NCBI GenBank assembly: GCA_017165825.1
Contig: CM029369.1
Location: 21,446,611 to 21,510,610 of the forward strand
From: Hepsetus odoe
Lineage: Eukaryota > Chordata > Actinopteri > Characiformes > Hepsetidae
Length of the DNA stretch: 64,000 bases
Reading direction: 5' to 3'
Positions 10,615 to 22,901 of this stretch are shown in pieces (position 1 is the first letter of the stretch; each line of letters opens with the position of its first letter). The notes beneath the pieces were generated by a model. The model did not search any database. It was not told the origin of the DNA and saw nothing but the letters and a program-made list of their open reading frames with translations. The translations under genes were made by a program, and so were the position numbers.

Positions 10615-10819
10615 TTCACATTTATGGCATTTAGCAGACGCTCTTATCCAGAGCAACTTCCACATCCTAATTACAGGGACAGTACCCCTGGAGACACTCA
10701 GGGTTAAGGGTCTTGCTCAGGGAGCCAGTGGTGATAGTACCAGAGGTGGGATTTGAACCTGGGACCTCTTGAGGCATTGGTCCATAGGCAAGCTTCCTAC
10801 CACTAGACCACCACCACCC
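10615..10819 (-). mobile_element. tRNA-derived SINE (second family)
   Basis: The minus strand begins GGTGGTGGTGGTCTAGTGGT (A-box-like), then AGGTTCAAATCCCACCTC (B-box-like). The body has TGAGCAAGACCCTTAACCCT, and GTTGCTCTGGATAAGAGCGT and TCTGCTAAATGCCATAAATG close the 3' end. A short AGAACA repeat at 10609-10614 and 10820-10825 may be the target duplication. Confidence 0.88.
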
Positions 10820-10825
10820 AGAACA

Positions 10826-12169
10826 GAGATGGATATTTAAGTTAAATATCCATATCTCTTAAACATGCTCTGTAGGTCCTTCCCATTCAAATAACAAATG
10901 CCATTTCTTACTGCAGTCCAGCATGGCTTATTCATCTTAGCAATAACAGAGAGGAATTTATCACAAGGAATTTATTTCCAAGGGGTTCATCATTTCCAGT
11001 TGTACCACCTCCATCACATCCAGTTTGTAATGGCACCTTGTTAATGCAGTTGCCAAGTTCAAGTTGCCATGCCATTTTTTTTTTCCTTACTTATTAAAAT
11101 GTAAGGAGCATGGTTACTGTGATGACATATAACCCTGTCAGATTGGCAGGCAGTTGGAAATTTGGGAACCATTTGGTGTTATGATATTGAGTCTTGCGGT
11201 AATATTTTCTACAAATGATGGCTCATCTAAGCTTTTTCCTAGTGAGAGCATGACATAAAGGACTCATATTCTACATTTGATGCTATTAAATATTGTAAAT
11301 TATGCTAGAAAACAGATTTTATATTTTCTTAGCATCATTTTAACATATTTTCTTCTTTTTTTTTTTGGTCTGCAAATGTAAAACTGTCTGGCTAAACTGA
11401 TTCTCATATGTTTCCATTCATTTGAATATTCTTACTGTCAAAGTAGGAATTTCGATTACAGCACCCAATCAGGTGGCAGCTCTTCTTCCTGCTGGATGGG
11501 TGTGTAAGTGATTTGTAAGGTTTTGCTACATAGGCTTATCAAAATCTTTGAGCAGATCTTTACGCTACAGTCATTCTTTCGATTCCTTTGTGAAGACTTT
11601 GTTAAAGGTATAACAATAAGCAGACCTTTAGAACAGTTTAGAATAGAATGGGGCTGATTTATGATAATGCTGGCTGTTGATAATTGACTACAGCCATCAA
11701 TGACTGAAATGACTTGGCCAGTGTCATGCTCTATTGCCAGGAAACTCCTTGGGCAAAGAAACGCCTGTAGTGACTTAAAGAGATTAAAAAAACAATGAAA
11801 ATAATAGACCGTGTTTCATTATTTTTGCACTGTTGTTTAACATAATGGAAAATGTGGTTGATTTAGTTTTGTTTATCAATGTGCCTCATTTCTCTGCATA
11901 AGCAGACCTAAAGCCATTTAATTCCTTCTGTGTACACACTCAGCTGTTTAGTTGTGGTTGGTTTTGCAGTGGCAGTTGGAAATTGAAGACTGTCACTTTT
12001 TATTTTGTAAATGAGCACATTGTTTCCTTGTTTGTTTTTGTTAATTTTAACCCTGCCATCTATTCTTATTCCATTTCAGGCTAGATTGCAAGACTGCTTT
12101 CAGACACAGTCACTGTTATTTTAATAACATAAATACCAGATGTTTTTTAAAATTTATTTTAAATAGTGG
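10826..12169. other. intergenic, nothing recognised
   Basis: AT-rich sequence without recognised genes or transposons. The long open frames here are short and uninformative. Confidence 0.5.
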
Positions 12170-12500
12170 GCGGCAAGGTAGCACAGTGGGTAGCACTGTT
12201 GCCACACAGAGAGAAGGTCCAGGATTCCCGGTTGGGGCAGTCCTGGTTCTTTCTGTGTGGACTTTGCATGTTCTTGCATGGTTTTCCTCCAGGAGCTCTG
12301 GTTTCCTCCCAAAGACATGTGTGTCAGGTGGGCTATAGTTGCTAAATTGCCTGCGTGTGTGAGTATGTTTATGAGTGTGTCTGCCCAGCGATAGACTTAC
12401 GACCTGTCCAGGGTGTTTCCCTGCCTTACACGCTGTGAGAGCTGAAATAGACTCCAGCACTGCCCATGGCCCTAATCAGGAAAAGTGGCGAAGAAAATAA
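12170..12500 (+). mobile_element. SINE-like retroelement (third family), near full length
   Basis: It begins GGGCGGCAAGGTAGCACAGT, an A-box-like head of a repeat common in fish, with a decayed B box in AAGGTCCAGGATTCCCGG. The body has TTTCTGTGTGGACTTTGCAT, GGTTTCCTCCCAAAGACATG and CGACCTGTCCAGGGTGTTTC. The 3' end is GCCCTAATCAGGAAAAGTGG, with a tail related to the (ATGG)n element at 9777-9895. The 114-codon minus-strand frame here is chance. Confidence 0.85.
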
Positions 12501-14010
12501 GTGAGAGAGAGTCAGTATAGTATATTAACAATTTTAAGGATGGAAGGATGGAGTTATTCTACAGCAGCTAATGAATGATTGGAAGGATGGACATATTCTG
12601 TGGCAGTTAGGCTTTTCCCATTCATGCTGATCTTGCGTCTAAATCTAAGCTACCTTTATACTTATAGAAATACTTTGCAGGACAGGCAACACGAATAGGC
12701 CTAATTAACATATATTGGTCAGGTTTAGTAACAAAACAGCTTGTTTCATTCTAAAGAGAGTTTGTAATTGGTCATATGAAAATAAATTATGACCGTTTTT
12801 GATCCAAATGCCCACTTCATGATGCCCACATAAAAAGCATAAAAAGACCTCACGGGAGAAAAAATAAAAGAAAAAAGCAGGAAATGTGCTTTTTAAGCTA
12901 ATGTGTGAAAAATTGAACATTACTGATGAGAATATGACCTTAACCCTGAGTTTAATCCTGAAATATGACAAGGAATCCTTAAAAATGCAGTTGATCTTCA
13001 AATGAGGAAACCAATCAAACCTAAACAAATAATAATAGCTTTAAAAAAAAACAGTACGCAGACATTGAATCACAGTATCCATACAGCTTCACACAAGTGT
13101 TATCTGAAGTGTCTCTAACTCTAACTACATCAATTCATATTACCTGCAAATTAGCAAAGTTCTACTTTCAGGTACACAGTACATTTGATCCAAATAGACT
13201 TTAAATGCCATTTCTGTTCCTATTAACCTACAGATCGCTGTGGCAGATATTTCCATGAGGGTGCATGAGAGAAAAAAAAAAAGCAGGAGGCTAATGGCTT
13301 AGTTGTGACAGCGCTTTTCATGATGATTTATGAATCTGTGTTTAACTTGATTACTCCACTGCTGACTCTGAATACTATTTCAATTAGTGCACTGAAGGTC
13401 ACATCGCAAAATCCCTCCATAATCTATTCCTATTAACACTAATGCAGGGAGTCTCCATATCTGCTCACCCTTGTTGATTCAAATCATCCCCTCTCCTAAT
13501 GGCCGCCTTGTTTACCAGTTTACTGGTTTAGACGTATCCGAGATGGTAATTTTCAACCCATTGCGTATCATTAACGTCCATGCTTTTGACACATTGGTGG
13601 AAGGGACGTCTCAATAGAGTGCCCTGCTTTCCCATAGCTTATGATTTTCCACATTTGTCTTACAGATTAAATGATATTTATGCTTCACAAATTGGAGTCA
13701 TAAACGCCTGTGGCAAAATAAGAAAAACACTCTTATTGTGTTTGTATAGCTAAATAATAAAGCAAATGCTACACTGGAATACATCAGAAATATATGTAAT
13801 GTTAAATTGTCCATAAAATGGACAGTTCTATTTCTGCACACTAGCATTGCCTGTAGACCTGCCAGAGAGTGTAACGCAGGGGTGTTGTGTGTAGGACATT
13901 AGTGTGTAGCCAGGGATCAAGGACTTGACTTTATTTACAATAGTGCACAAAACAAAACAAAAGGAACTCAAACACCAACATTAGACCAAGGCTTAGCCTC
14001 TTAAATGACA
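12501..14010. promoter_or_regulatory. intergenic block with candidate conserved non-coding element (about 13230-13720)
   Basis: No gene or transposon recognised. The part 13230-13720 is unique, has balanced composition and TTAATT/ATTAAC cores, and lacks repeat signatures. It is listed as a candidate regulatory block by texture only. Confidence 0.25.
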
Positions 14011-14013
14011 GAC

Positions 14014-14107
14014 GCTCTGCTCTGACTCATTTATTTTTAAATAGCCAGGCCCCAACAAAGCACACCTGTACCCTCATAATCCCAGGTGTGCTCAGTCAGA
14101 GCAGAGC
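14014..14107. repeat. nested inverted repeats (two-stem palindrome)
   Basis: The outer arms GCTCTGCTCTGACT (14014-14027) and AGTCAGAGCAGAGC (14094-14107) are perfect 14-bp inverted repeats. Inside them AGCACACCTG (14059-14068) and CAGGTGTGCT (14083-14092) are perfect 10-bp inverted repeats with a 14-base loop. It may be the end of an unrecognised repeat that spans about 13870-14200. Confidence 0.85.
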
Positions 14108-14239
14108 ACCGTCTACCATGACACACATGGCTGCGTCCAGAAACAGACCTAGGAAAGGATGCACGGCAGAACGGAAGCCACCATCATTTTCAAATGAAAG
14201 AGATATGTAATTCCCAATAGTCTTCTTACATATAAAATA

Positions 14240-14990
14240 TTATTCAAACAATGCTTGAGGACAACAAGGGACTCAGCAGTTCTGACCACAAGAGATTCAT
14301 TACGCCAGTGAGGAGCTTGGTCTGAGAAAAGTCTTGATGCATTGCTTCCTCTTCCTTGAGGAATGGAGCAGTGCTTGATGTTCTGAGGGGATGATAAGAA
14401 GGGTAATCATGAAGTCAGTGGTCACTCAGTGAGATCCAGAGTTTCTTTATGGAATGTAAGAAACTTACAGAAGGAATTAATTAGACCTCTATTGTAGAGT
14501 TATTAGACAGAAGCCATTTCATTTTCCGGGCCCCTCACCATCCCTACAGTCAGACTAAAACATGGTTATGGCAGCATCATGCTATGAGAATGTGTTTTTT
14601 AAAGGAACTATGAGAGGAGTCAATATGCACACAGAAAAAAATATGGAGCAATCCTGAGTAAAATCTGTTTCAGAATGCTCATGGCTGGGGTTAAGGTATA
14701 CATTTCAGCAAGACATCGACCTGAGGCAAACCAAGAAAACACATGAATGAGTCTGGTAATATCCTGGAGTGATCTAGCAGTGCCCGGATCTGAACCCAAA
14801 TAGAGCATGTCTGGAAAGACCTGATAATGGCACAGTTTCTCTCTATTCAACATGGTGAGCCATTTTTATTCTGAGGAATCCAAACAACTTCCAATAGTAA
14901 GATATGCCAAGCTTGTAAGTGCATTTCCCAAGAAAACCTGAGGCTGCTATTATTGCCAGCTGCCTGAAGGGTCTGGATAGTTGTAAAATA
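14240..14990 (+). mobile_element. Tc1/mariner relic, fourth lineage (transposase core and C-terminus)
   Basis: Plus-strand decayed coding of a Tc1-type DDE transposase. The block near 14555-14590 corresponds to the Val-Met-x-Trp-Gly region. GTATACATTTCAGCAAGACA near 14695 encodes TFQQDID, the second catalytic Asp region, and TGCCCGGATCTGAACCCAAA near 14785 encodes CPDLNPN before the third catalytic position. Stops and frameshifts occur throughout. The ends are not clear. Confidence 0.8.
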
Positions 14991-15741
14991 CTTGCATTAT
15001 AATGTTAATTGGATATTTTTTAAACATTTAAAGAAAAGATTAATTTGAAACGAAAGGTGCACAAAACTGCAATATAAATGTAACAAAACTGTGCTTTGTC
15101 TTTGACACTATTTATGAAAATGTAAAATGTACTGTACTTTCAAACACCCGAATGTCACTTTAACATCCTACCATACTTAAATTCAGCCATGTCCTATAAA
15201 CAAAATGTTGTTTGCAACGCTCTAACTGTCTTTATTACACTTCCCTAAACTTCATCTAAAGTAGCTGAAGTGGTGATTGCTGAGGAAGTCCTATTAAAAA
15301 TAAGAGTCCAAGGAAAACTGCTGTTTCTAAAACATAAGGTAAAAAAAGAGAGTAAATGGCCTGGTACATCACCAAATAATTCACTGTCAGATAAATCACA
15401 CTTTAAAGCTTTAATCTGAAAGGAAAATCAAGCACTACTCTCTAGATCTGATAAAGCAATTTATGCTTCTCCCCATTCTTTCCTAGTGAGAAGACAATTC
15501 AATACTACAGGTCTGTAACTGAAGAGAAAAGGAAACAGACAATACAGAACATTTTCAAAACAATGGCCAAAGTGGATCTGTGAGGTTTTGTAGACTGTTA
15601 AGTGTTCATTTGTAACAGGGACTATCTGAATAGTGAAAAAGAGGAATTTTGGAAATCTATGCAAACAGAAAAATATCCATCATTTTTATATCCAGTTATA
15701 TCCAGTTTTTTCCAAAGAACTGAACACAAGTCTATATCTGA
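14991..15741. other. intergenic, nothing recognised
   Basis: AT-rich sequence, no recognisable gene or transposon. Confidence 0.5.
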
Positions 15742-15966
15742 ATTGTCTTTGTGAAACCCAGCACAGCACACAGTGAAACAATTACACCTCTGCATTTAAC
15801 CCATACACTCAAATGTGCAGCAGGGGGCAACTATTGAAAGCTCCCGGGGAGCAGTGAGGGGGACAGTACCTTGCTCAAGGAGACCTAAGGGCAACCTGCT
15901 GATAAGGGATTCGAACCCACAACCTTCCTGGAGCCAACTCCCTAACCACTAGGCCACCGCTGCCCC
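15742..15966 (-). mobile_element. tRNA-derived SINE (first family), tail slightly truncated
   Basis: The minus strand reads GGGGCAGCGGTGGCCTAGTG (head with A box), then GTTCGAATCCCTTATC (B-box-like) and the shared body with CAAGGTACTGTCC. It ends near 15742 before the CACTTTCACTT tail. Confidence 0.88.
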
Positions 15967-18900
15967 AAATCTGGTATATTAATTTACTGCTGTTTATCAT
16001 TTACGGATACGCTCAGTGTTACAAGCAATCGAAACTCATTGGATTATCAACAGGAATTATGCTTCGGTTAAGAATTAAATACATGTTTTCAGTTAATGAG
16101 TCTTTGAAATTCAATTAAAAATCTGTTCATAGCAGATTTTTAATTGTTCAATTGATTATAAGCTGTATGTTATTCAACAAGTTGAGCATCTACAAAGCAT
16201 TTACAGTGGAGCATACACATAAAAATTTACCATTAATCTTTTCAGATTTTTACATTTTTTGTCCGTTCATCATGAGCGTTGCACAAAAAAGTAAAGGGCA
16301 GATGCATGTTTTCCTTTTAACATCTCCTTATTAATTAGTAGAAAAGATTTACTAATGTTCAAATAGAAAGATTTTATACTGGTTGTATATTCTTGAAAAG
16401 AGTGTTTCCCAACATGTGAACTGTAGTGTGATAATTCTCAGATTGTCGTGTAGTGAAAAAATGCCAAAATATTAAATGCTAATTGTTTGCTGTTAACTCT
16501 AGAGGTAGCATGTCAAGTAATAAGGCCAAAACCTGCTTGTCCCATTAAGCTGTATCTCTGAAAGGAGGTGCCCTACAGCAGTTCAGTAGCATGTGAATAG
16601 TTGTGTGACATGTGGAAAAAGCACTTTTTAGAAAGTGCTGACATTGACACAAGATGATGGGGCTCTATCAAAGGATAGGTGGAGCACTTTGGCATAGTGA
16701 CATCAATTTTCAAGATGATTTAACTCTGCACCCTTCGTGCGAAGGAGAGAATTTTCAAAACCCTGATTTACCTGCACTGACAGCCACACTGCTCCCGAAA
16801 CAATGTTTCCAAGGCTACTAGCAAATGACGAGTGGCTGCGTCCGTAGAGTCATCCCCATTGCTTTGATTTATTGGTGGAGAACCCAATAAAAATGGCAAT
16901 CAAATCAACCCAGCCACTTTACAGGTAGAGTGCTGTCTGATTGAGTTGTCGAAGGCATGGCTAGGGTTCAGAATGATTATTCAGAAGAACTACAAAAAGG
17001 GCCCATTCTCTCAGTCAACAAGGACGCCATACATCTCCCGCTACGCTCAGGCTCCGCAGTGGTACGTATCCAAAATAAGTGCGCACACCTACAGCTTGCA
17101 TCCCCTCGCTGAAGGTTATTTGTCGTCTGAAGGACTCCACTTGTCAAGATATGATGAATACCATGTACACAGACAGGGGAGCATCAAAACCCAGATTAGC
17201 CGGAAAACTCACTGATCTGTGAATAACCTAAAAAAGAGGAGCAGAAGATTAGCAATGATGCTTTTAAGAATGATCCATCAAACTCAACTAGCAGAGTGGC
17301 GCGAATGAATCATCCGGCTGGAGTTTTGAACCTGCTCTCCTCCGCTGAAGCGCTGTCATGTAGTTGTGAGAGTCGCTGGGAGAATGTTATTAAATCAGCA
17401 CTATTAATTTCCTTGCAGATCATTTCTTATCTGCCCTTCCAAATGAATTATTCACGCGAGGATGTCTCCGATTGCTGTATTAATCTCAGGCCTTTATATT
17501 CAGCTCTGTTGACCAGACAGCCTTAAGCAACGTCAATGATTTGGCCCCTACATGCAAAAGAAATGGTTAATGGAGAATAAATCCCTTAAGTGCTTGTGAC
17601 TTATTTTTCTCCCATTCACATTAAAATAGTGGCAATGACCGTGCGTTAACTTTTTGGGGGGTGGGGTGGGGGGGGGGGAAGGACAGTATTATGAATAAAA
17701 GGGCATTCTCCAGATGTTAAGGCCGGATTTCTTTTCCCTTGCTGTTATGTTAATATCCACTGCTAACATGGTTTCCTACCCAAGGGCTCAAGTGGCCGTT
17801 TTGAACCATTGTCTTAGGGTTTGCATTGGGGAATACTGCTCCTTGGCCAGCTTTGGAGCAGGCTTGCCTCTTGTCCTGTCTGGATGGAGAGGGACAACAG
17901 GTAAAAGATCATACGGAAATGCTTACGGTGGTCTGCTGTGATGACAACATTGCTCTTAGCCTGTTTACTGCACGTTTAGGAGGCCCGCTTCAGGAAGTGC
18001 ACTGGATCAAAGTCAGGGCAGCTGGTTTAGCCGTTAGTGTTTGTGATAAGTCAAATGAAATGGCCCTCATTGTTACGCCGGAGTGACTTGTCTTGGTGTC
18101 TGACAGGAAAAAAGCAGGAAGAGAAAAGTGGAGCTGATAGTTGGAGTTGCAAGAGTAATAAAAAAAGGAGGCAGTGGGCAGGACTCCAACTTCGAAACAG
18201 AACAATTGAATGGAGAAGCTTTTGTGATGGCAACACAATCACCTCCAAGAAATTATAGTCTTGTACGCATAACCGGTACAGACAAGTCTTTTTGGATGTA
18301 AATCAAACTAGTGAGACCATAAACATGGCAATTACCGCCCACGCCTGGGTACGACGTCTGTTTTATCTCCAGGGAGTCATTTCTTTTAGTGGTTCTGTAG
18401 AAATGAGTCCCAATATTCTTGCATAGAAATAAGCAGAGACACCAACTATGGTATGCTTTTATATTCGTGGAGTCTGGTACTAATTCTCTCTGCTTTTGCT
18501 CCCCCTGAACACATTACACACCCTGGTGTAGCAGTTAATTATGTGATCCAGGATTATAACTAATAAAAATTTCAATGCTAAAAGGCCTGAAAGTGGGATT
18601 TTTGGTATGCATTAGTATGTATTATTAGAAAGGTTGCTGTAAACCTTAAAGACCATTGTTGAAATGGAAACGACAAGGGAAGTTCAAAGATTGGAGTAGG
18701 TCAGTCGAACTAACATGCATGAACCAGGAAAGAACCATCCATTGATTTTTTGTTTCCAGAAAGATCAATTTTATTCTTCCTTTGTTTTCAAAGCACAATG
18801 CACCAAAGCCCTTTGCAGCTGGTTGTATCCTGTACACCAAAGTAAAAAAAGGCTATTAATCAAATTGTGTTTGTGTGAGTGCATTGTGTTGTCCTTCTGT

Positions 18901-19374
18901 GCAACAGAGACAACCTAAATCATTTTAGGTTAAGCAGTCAAAGGCCATGCAATTTATTTTTTATCTGGTAAAGAAAACTATATCAGTGGATATATGTTAT
19001 AGCTCACCACGATGTGAATTGATTGAGATTTTGCGAAATGTAATAGTTTCCAAAAACGAAGTCAGTAGAGGAGGGAGGAGATCATTGTGTTTTGGAAATA
19101 TGTTGGGCACAGTTTGCAGTTTTGCACATTCATTTTCCTTGGAAAGGCACATTATGCTGGTTTCCTTTGAGTTTTTCTTCAGGGAAGTCTCTTTGTTTTT
19201 GGCCTACACATCTGTGCAAAACATGTTTGCAAAATACCGTTGGTCAGGAGCAGATGGCATGCACCTACTTTGATGAATTCTAGTCTAACTTAAAAAAAGA
19301 AATAAATAAAAAGTGGCACATCTTCAAATGATTTGTCCATCTGTTTGTCTGTCTACCTATCTGTTTGCAGTTCC
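15967..19374. promoter_or_regulatory. intergenic block with candidate conserved non-coding DNA (about 16660-18100)
   Basis: About 3.4 kb without recognised mobile elements, unusual for this half of the window. The section 16660-18100 has CpG-containing unique sequence and long chance open frames on the plus strand (16946-17215, 17296-17526), a texture typical of conserved enhancers. A G-run interrupted by T lies at 17655-17680. The function is inference. Confidence 0.3.
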
Positions 19375-19610
19375 TTCCAAAAGTGGAACTGTAAGGCCAG
19401 TTCATTTGCTTTTGCCATGCACTAAACATATTTGGGCTTGAAATCCAAACATGAAAAGTAGATGATAGATCAGATTTTCAGATTTCATTTCCTGGCATTT
19501 ACATCTAGATCTCTTTTAATTACATCTCTCTAGCATTTTAAGTGAAAAAAGTATTGCAAAGGAAAGTTTTTACCTCAAGTATAAGCCACTTAATATTTTT
19601 TGCAGTAAAT
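19375..19610 (+). mobile_element. Tc1/mariner terminal fragment
   Basis: CCAAAAGTGGAACTGTAAGG and TTTGGGCTTGAAATCCAAAC match the terminal and subterminal repeat at 2349-2480 and 9541-9655. Only about 230 bases of the terminal region remain, with no coding sequence. Confidence 0.7.
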
Positions 19611-19697
19611 GCATCAAGGCTGCAACCCAATGATAACATCATGTATTACATTTGTATTACATTCAACTATAGGGCAGCCTAATGAAAAGCTGAAAAG

Positions 19698-20161
19698 CAT
19701 CAATCAACAAAATGCTGTGAATGAACAAAAGAGAAATCTAAATCAAATCAATATTTGGTGTGACCACCCTTTGCCTTCAAAACAGCATCAATTCTTCTAG
19801 GTACACTTGCATACAGTTTCTGAAGGAGCTCGGCTGGTAGGTTGTTCCAAACATGACTGTGTTTCAACCTCCGTGTGACACTGAGGATCATCAGCACCTG
19901 TTTGGTAAAATTGGTTGATCACACACCGACTATAATCCTACCAAATCCCTGACTTTGTGCAAGTGTACCTAGAAGAATTGATGCTGGTTTGAAGGCAAAA
20001 GGTAGTAACATCAAATATTGATTTGATTTAGATTTTTCTTTTGTTCGCTCACTTTGCTTTTTGTGAATTTCTAAAAATAAACAATCATTATTTATATTCC
20101 TGAAAGCGTTCTTTGTTTACAGCATTTTTTCACACCTGCCTAAAAATTTTGCACAGTACTG
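19698..20161 (-). mobile_element. Tc1/mariner deletion derivative, second copy of the 7479 family
   Basis: Inverted arms facing each other: the left carries GTGTGACCACCCTTTGCCTT and the right AAGGCAAAAGGTAGTAACAT. The right end CAGTACTG is followed by TA at 20162-20163; the left terminal 75 bases are lost. The left arm keeps the transposase C-terminus on the minus strand, and the right half includes the family's 5' leader (CAAATCCCTGACTTTGTGCA). This copy shows that the arms include GGTACACTTGCA, so the repeats are over 200 bases. Confidence 0.87.
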
Positions 20162-20163
20162 TA

Positions 20164-20194
<31 letters not shown>
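20164..20194. repeat. (GT)n microsatellite
   Basis: About 31 bases of GT dinucleotides directly outside the Tc1 right end. Confidence 0.95.
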
Positions 20195-21177
20195 AGGACT
20201 GTAAAATGATGACTGAGAGTACAAAATGTATTCCTCTCTTTAAACCACTGATAGTAAGTAAAAGTGATGTCTTAAGCTTTATGGCAGCACCTGCCTATTT
20301 AAGATTCATAGAAAAGGCTATCTGCTCCAATCAATATCTTCTTGAAATTTAAGTTGCATAATGCATCTCCTTCACTAGCGTGATTTAAAACATCAGCACA
20401 AAGTATTCTTAATTTTATTGCCTGCTCTAAATTAAAATTAATGATGCTGACATCCACAATTAACAATGAAAAATGCAGATTCCTATAATTACTTTAGCTG
20501 TAATATTGTTTTCAGCAAAGGCTCAAGGTGCTCCTGTTTTGCTCCTAAGCATTCAATAGAACACAAAAAGACAGCTTCATTACATTTTATTTGCTATAGG
20601 AAATAACAACGAGGAGAAAAAAAAGCTAACAAAAATTCTACGCTCATTTGGGAATCTCTCGCCATGCATAATTAAGCAAATTTGATTGGAATTAGGCATG
20701 ACTTCTTTGGTTGGGTTTTAATGAATGCAAATCAGGCATCTACATCCCTAAGATTAATTTCAGCCAATTAAAAAACAAAGCTTACTGGAAAGTATAAAAC
20801 TGTTCAAAGCTGGGCTGCAAAGCATTTTTTTCTCTGCTCATCTCATCCTCATAACTTGCACTCAGGAGATCCCCCCTCAGCTTTGATCATTACCATGCAG
20901 TTACAAGGAAGCACTAAGAATTCAAATAGTGTAGAAAAACTACAGCAATTTCTCATCCTATATTCCCTACAGTATAGCTCTCTTTCTCTGTGACATAAAG
21001 TCAATGTCACTGAAAAAGCATATTATCTTATGTATATTTTTAAGGCCTGATTTCATCATCTATTCCCCTCACTTTTTTAGTATGGAATCACTTTTAAAGT
21101 CAGAAAACATTCCGTTCAACTTCTGATTTTAAACTAAGCTCCAAAAACAGGCTAATTTGAATTCAATATTTTTGTGA
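20195..21177. promoter_or_regulatory. intergenic block with candidate conserved non-coding element (about 20290-20830)
   Basis: Unique, AT-rich sequence with many homeodomain-type cores (ATTAATGATG, ATAATTAAGC, GATTAATTTC, ATGCAAATCA, which also fits a POU octamer). No coding signal and no repeat signature. The enhancer role is inference. Confidence 0.35.
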
Positions 21178-21370
21178 TGTCAAGTCAAGTCAGTTTTATT
21201 GCTATAGCACTTTTTACAACTGTTGTTGTCCTCACAAAGCAGCTTTACAGAATCAAGGTCTGAGCCTCATGTGAGTAAGCTGAGGGTAACAGAGGCAAGG
21301 AAAAACTCTTAACTGGAGGAGGAAATTTTGGGAGGAACTAAGACTCAAAAAGGGAACCCATCCTCTTCTG
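21178..21370 (-). mobile_element. pentanucleotide-tailed retroelement 3' end, (CAAGT)n type
   Basis: The plus strand starts TCAAGTCAAGTCAGTTTTAT, a reverse-complement (ACTTG)n tail. GCTATAGCACTTTTTACAAC, AAAGCAGCTTTACAGAATCA and a distal GGGAACCCATCCTCTTCTGG follow. The core is related to the (GAATT)n family at 24798-25258 but the body is different. Confidence 0.75.
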
Positions 21371-21374
21371 GTTG

Positions 21375-21830
21375 ACACTGGTTAGTCTTATTTCGGCTGC
21401 TCCAGTTTGGGGGCACCGCAGTGGATCATCTGTCTCTATTTCTTACTATCTTCTGTCCCTTCCTCCTTCAGACCAACTGCCTACATTTCCTCTCTCAGAA
21501 CAACCATAAACCTACTCTTTGACCTTCCTCTTTTCCTCTTTCCTGGCAGCTCCTTCCTCAACATCCTTCTACCAATATAATCCTCGTCTCTCCTCTGCAC
21601 ATGTCCAAACCAACAGATTACTATTCATTTCTAATCCTGTACATCCTCTTCAAACCTAACAGAAATCTTCCACCTCCAGCTCTGCTGCCTGTCTTTTCTT
21701 CAGTGCTATTATCTCCAATCCACATAGCATAGCTGGTTTCGTTACCGTCTTGTAAACCTTTCCTTTCACTCTTGCTGGTACCTGTCTGTCACAGATCACT
21801 CCTGCCATTCATCTCCAACAGTGAATAATC
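21375..21830 (-). mobile_element. RTE-like LINE fragment (reverse-transcriptase C-terminal end)
   Basis: Minus-strand conceptual reading gives RQVPARVKGKVYKTVTKPAM, then AELEVED and RMYRIRNE blocks, and a Lys/Arg-rich end with VYGCSERKCRQLV. These are the C-terminal landmarks of a fish RTE-type polyprotein. Internal stops show it is dead. It directly adjoins the (CAAGT)n element. Confidence 0.85.
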
Positions 21831-22668
21831 AAGAAGGAAAAGGAAGAGAAAATGCATTTTATAAGTTAATAGATTTCAGAAATGAGTTCCAGTAACATCA
21901 CAAAAACCAACTAATTTACACATATCAGCCTAAAGGTTTAAATATATGGTTTAAAAATATTGTATAAATATACCCACAATACCACATATTATACATACTA
22001 TAACACTGCGCCGATGACAGTTAAGCTCCCCCATTCAAACTGAAGTAATAAGGAGCCTTGCAGTCTAGACTGCTATTTGATTGAGTCACAATACAGCATG
22101 TCAGTTAGAACACAGCTTATTTACATATATTAAACTTTTAGGCACAGAATCTAAAACAACCTTTAATTCTAAGGTCCACAAAACAAACAGGAAACAGTCC
22201 TTATGCATAACCATCACAGTTGGACCTCAAGACCTATATGGATGCATCACTTTTCTTTTGAATCAGACGAGCAGTTACGTGAAATGAAGTTATAAAAATG
22301 CTTTCTCATGCACCAGTTTTCTGTTTTATGCCTTAAAGCAGAAAATCGTTAACAGCTGGAGTTAAAGTAAGTTGACTAAGCAGCCGTTGTATAGTTGTTG
22401 TGTAATTTGGAGTGAAAATGATATCAGGGAATATTTCAGGAGCTCACTGAGAGTTTTCACTGGATATTAAGTAAGGGTACTGCGAGGTAGAGATGAAGTA
22501 AAAAATTGGTTGTTATTTTTCCCTAACCACTGGAACATACTGATTTGATCAATGGACAGAAGGTGTTTTACACGTGTGCATAAATGACTGCAGTTTGATC
22601 AAAGATTCGCAGTCAAAACTGACAGATAACCTAGACTTCTTAGAGCTATATGCACTGTTGATAAAGGT
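21831..22668. other. intergenic, nothing recognised
   Basis: AT-rich sequence without recognised genes or mobile elements. Confidence 0.5.
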
Positions 22669-22901
22669 GAAGTGAAAGTGACTATTTGTCATTGTGAAAC
22701 ACAGTATAGCACACAGTAAGACACAACGAATTTCACCCATACCAATACACCAGGGGACAGCGCTTTAAAGTGCCCGGGGAGCAGTGTTGGAAACAGTACT
22801 TTGCTCAAGGGTACCTCATGGAAACCTACTGGTCTGAGATTCAAACCCATGATCTTCTGATCCTGAGACCTTGTCCCTAACCTCTATGCCACTGCTGCAC
22901 C
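22669..22901 (-). mobile_element. tRNA-derived SINE (first family)
   Basis: Left tail GAAGTGAAAGTGACTATTTG, body with GTGCCCGGGGAGCAGTGTTG, then the reverse-complement B box GAGATTCAAACCCATGA, and a right head ATGCCACTGCTGCACC. Somewhat more diverged than 15742-15966. Confidence 0.85.

Noticed and set aside
12116..12460. 114-codon minus-strand frame
   Set aside because: Lies wholly in the SINE-like repeat 12170-12500 and includes its GT-rich part; no protein similarity.
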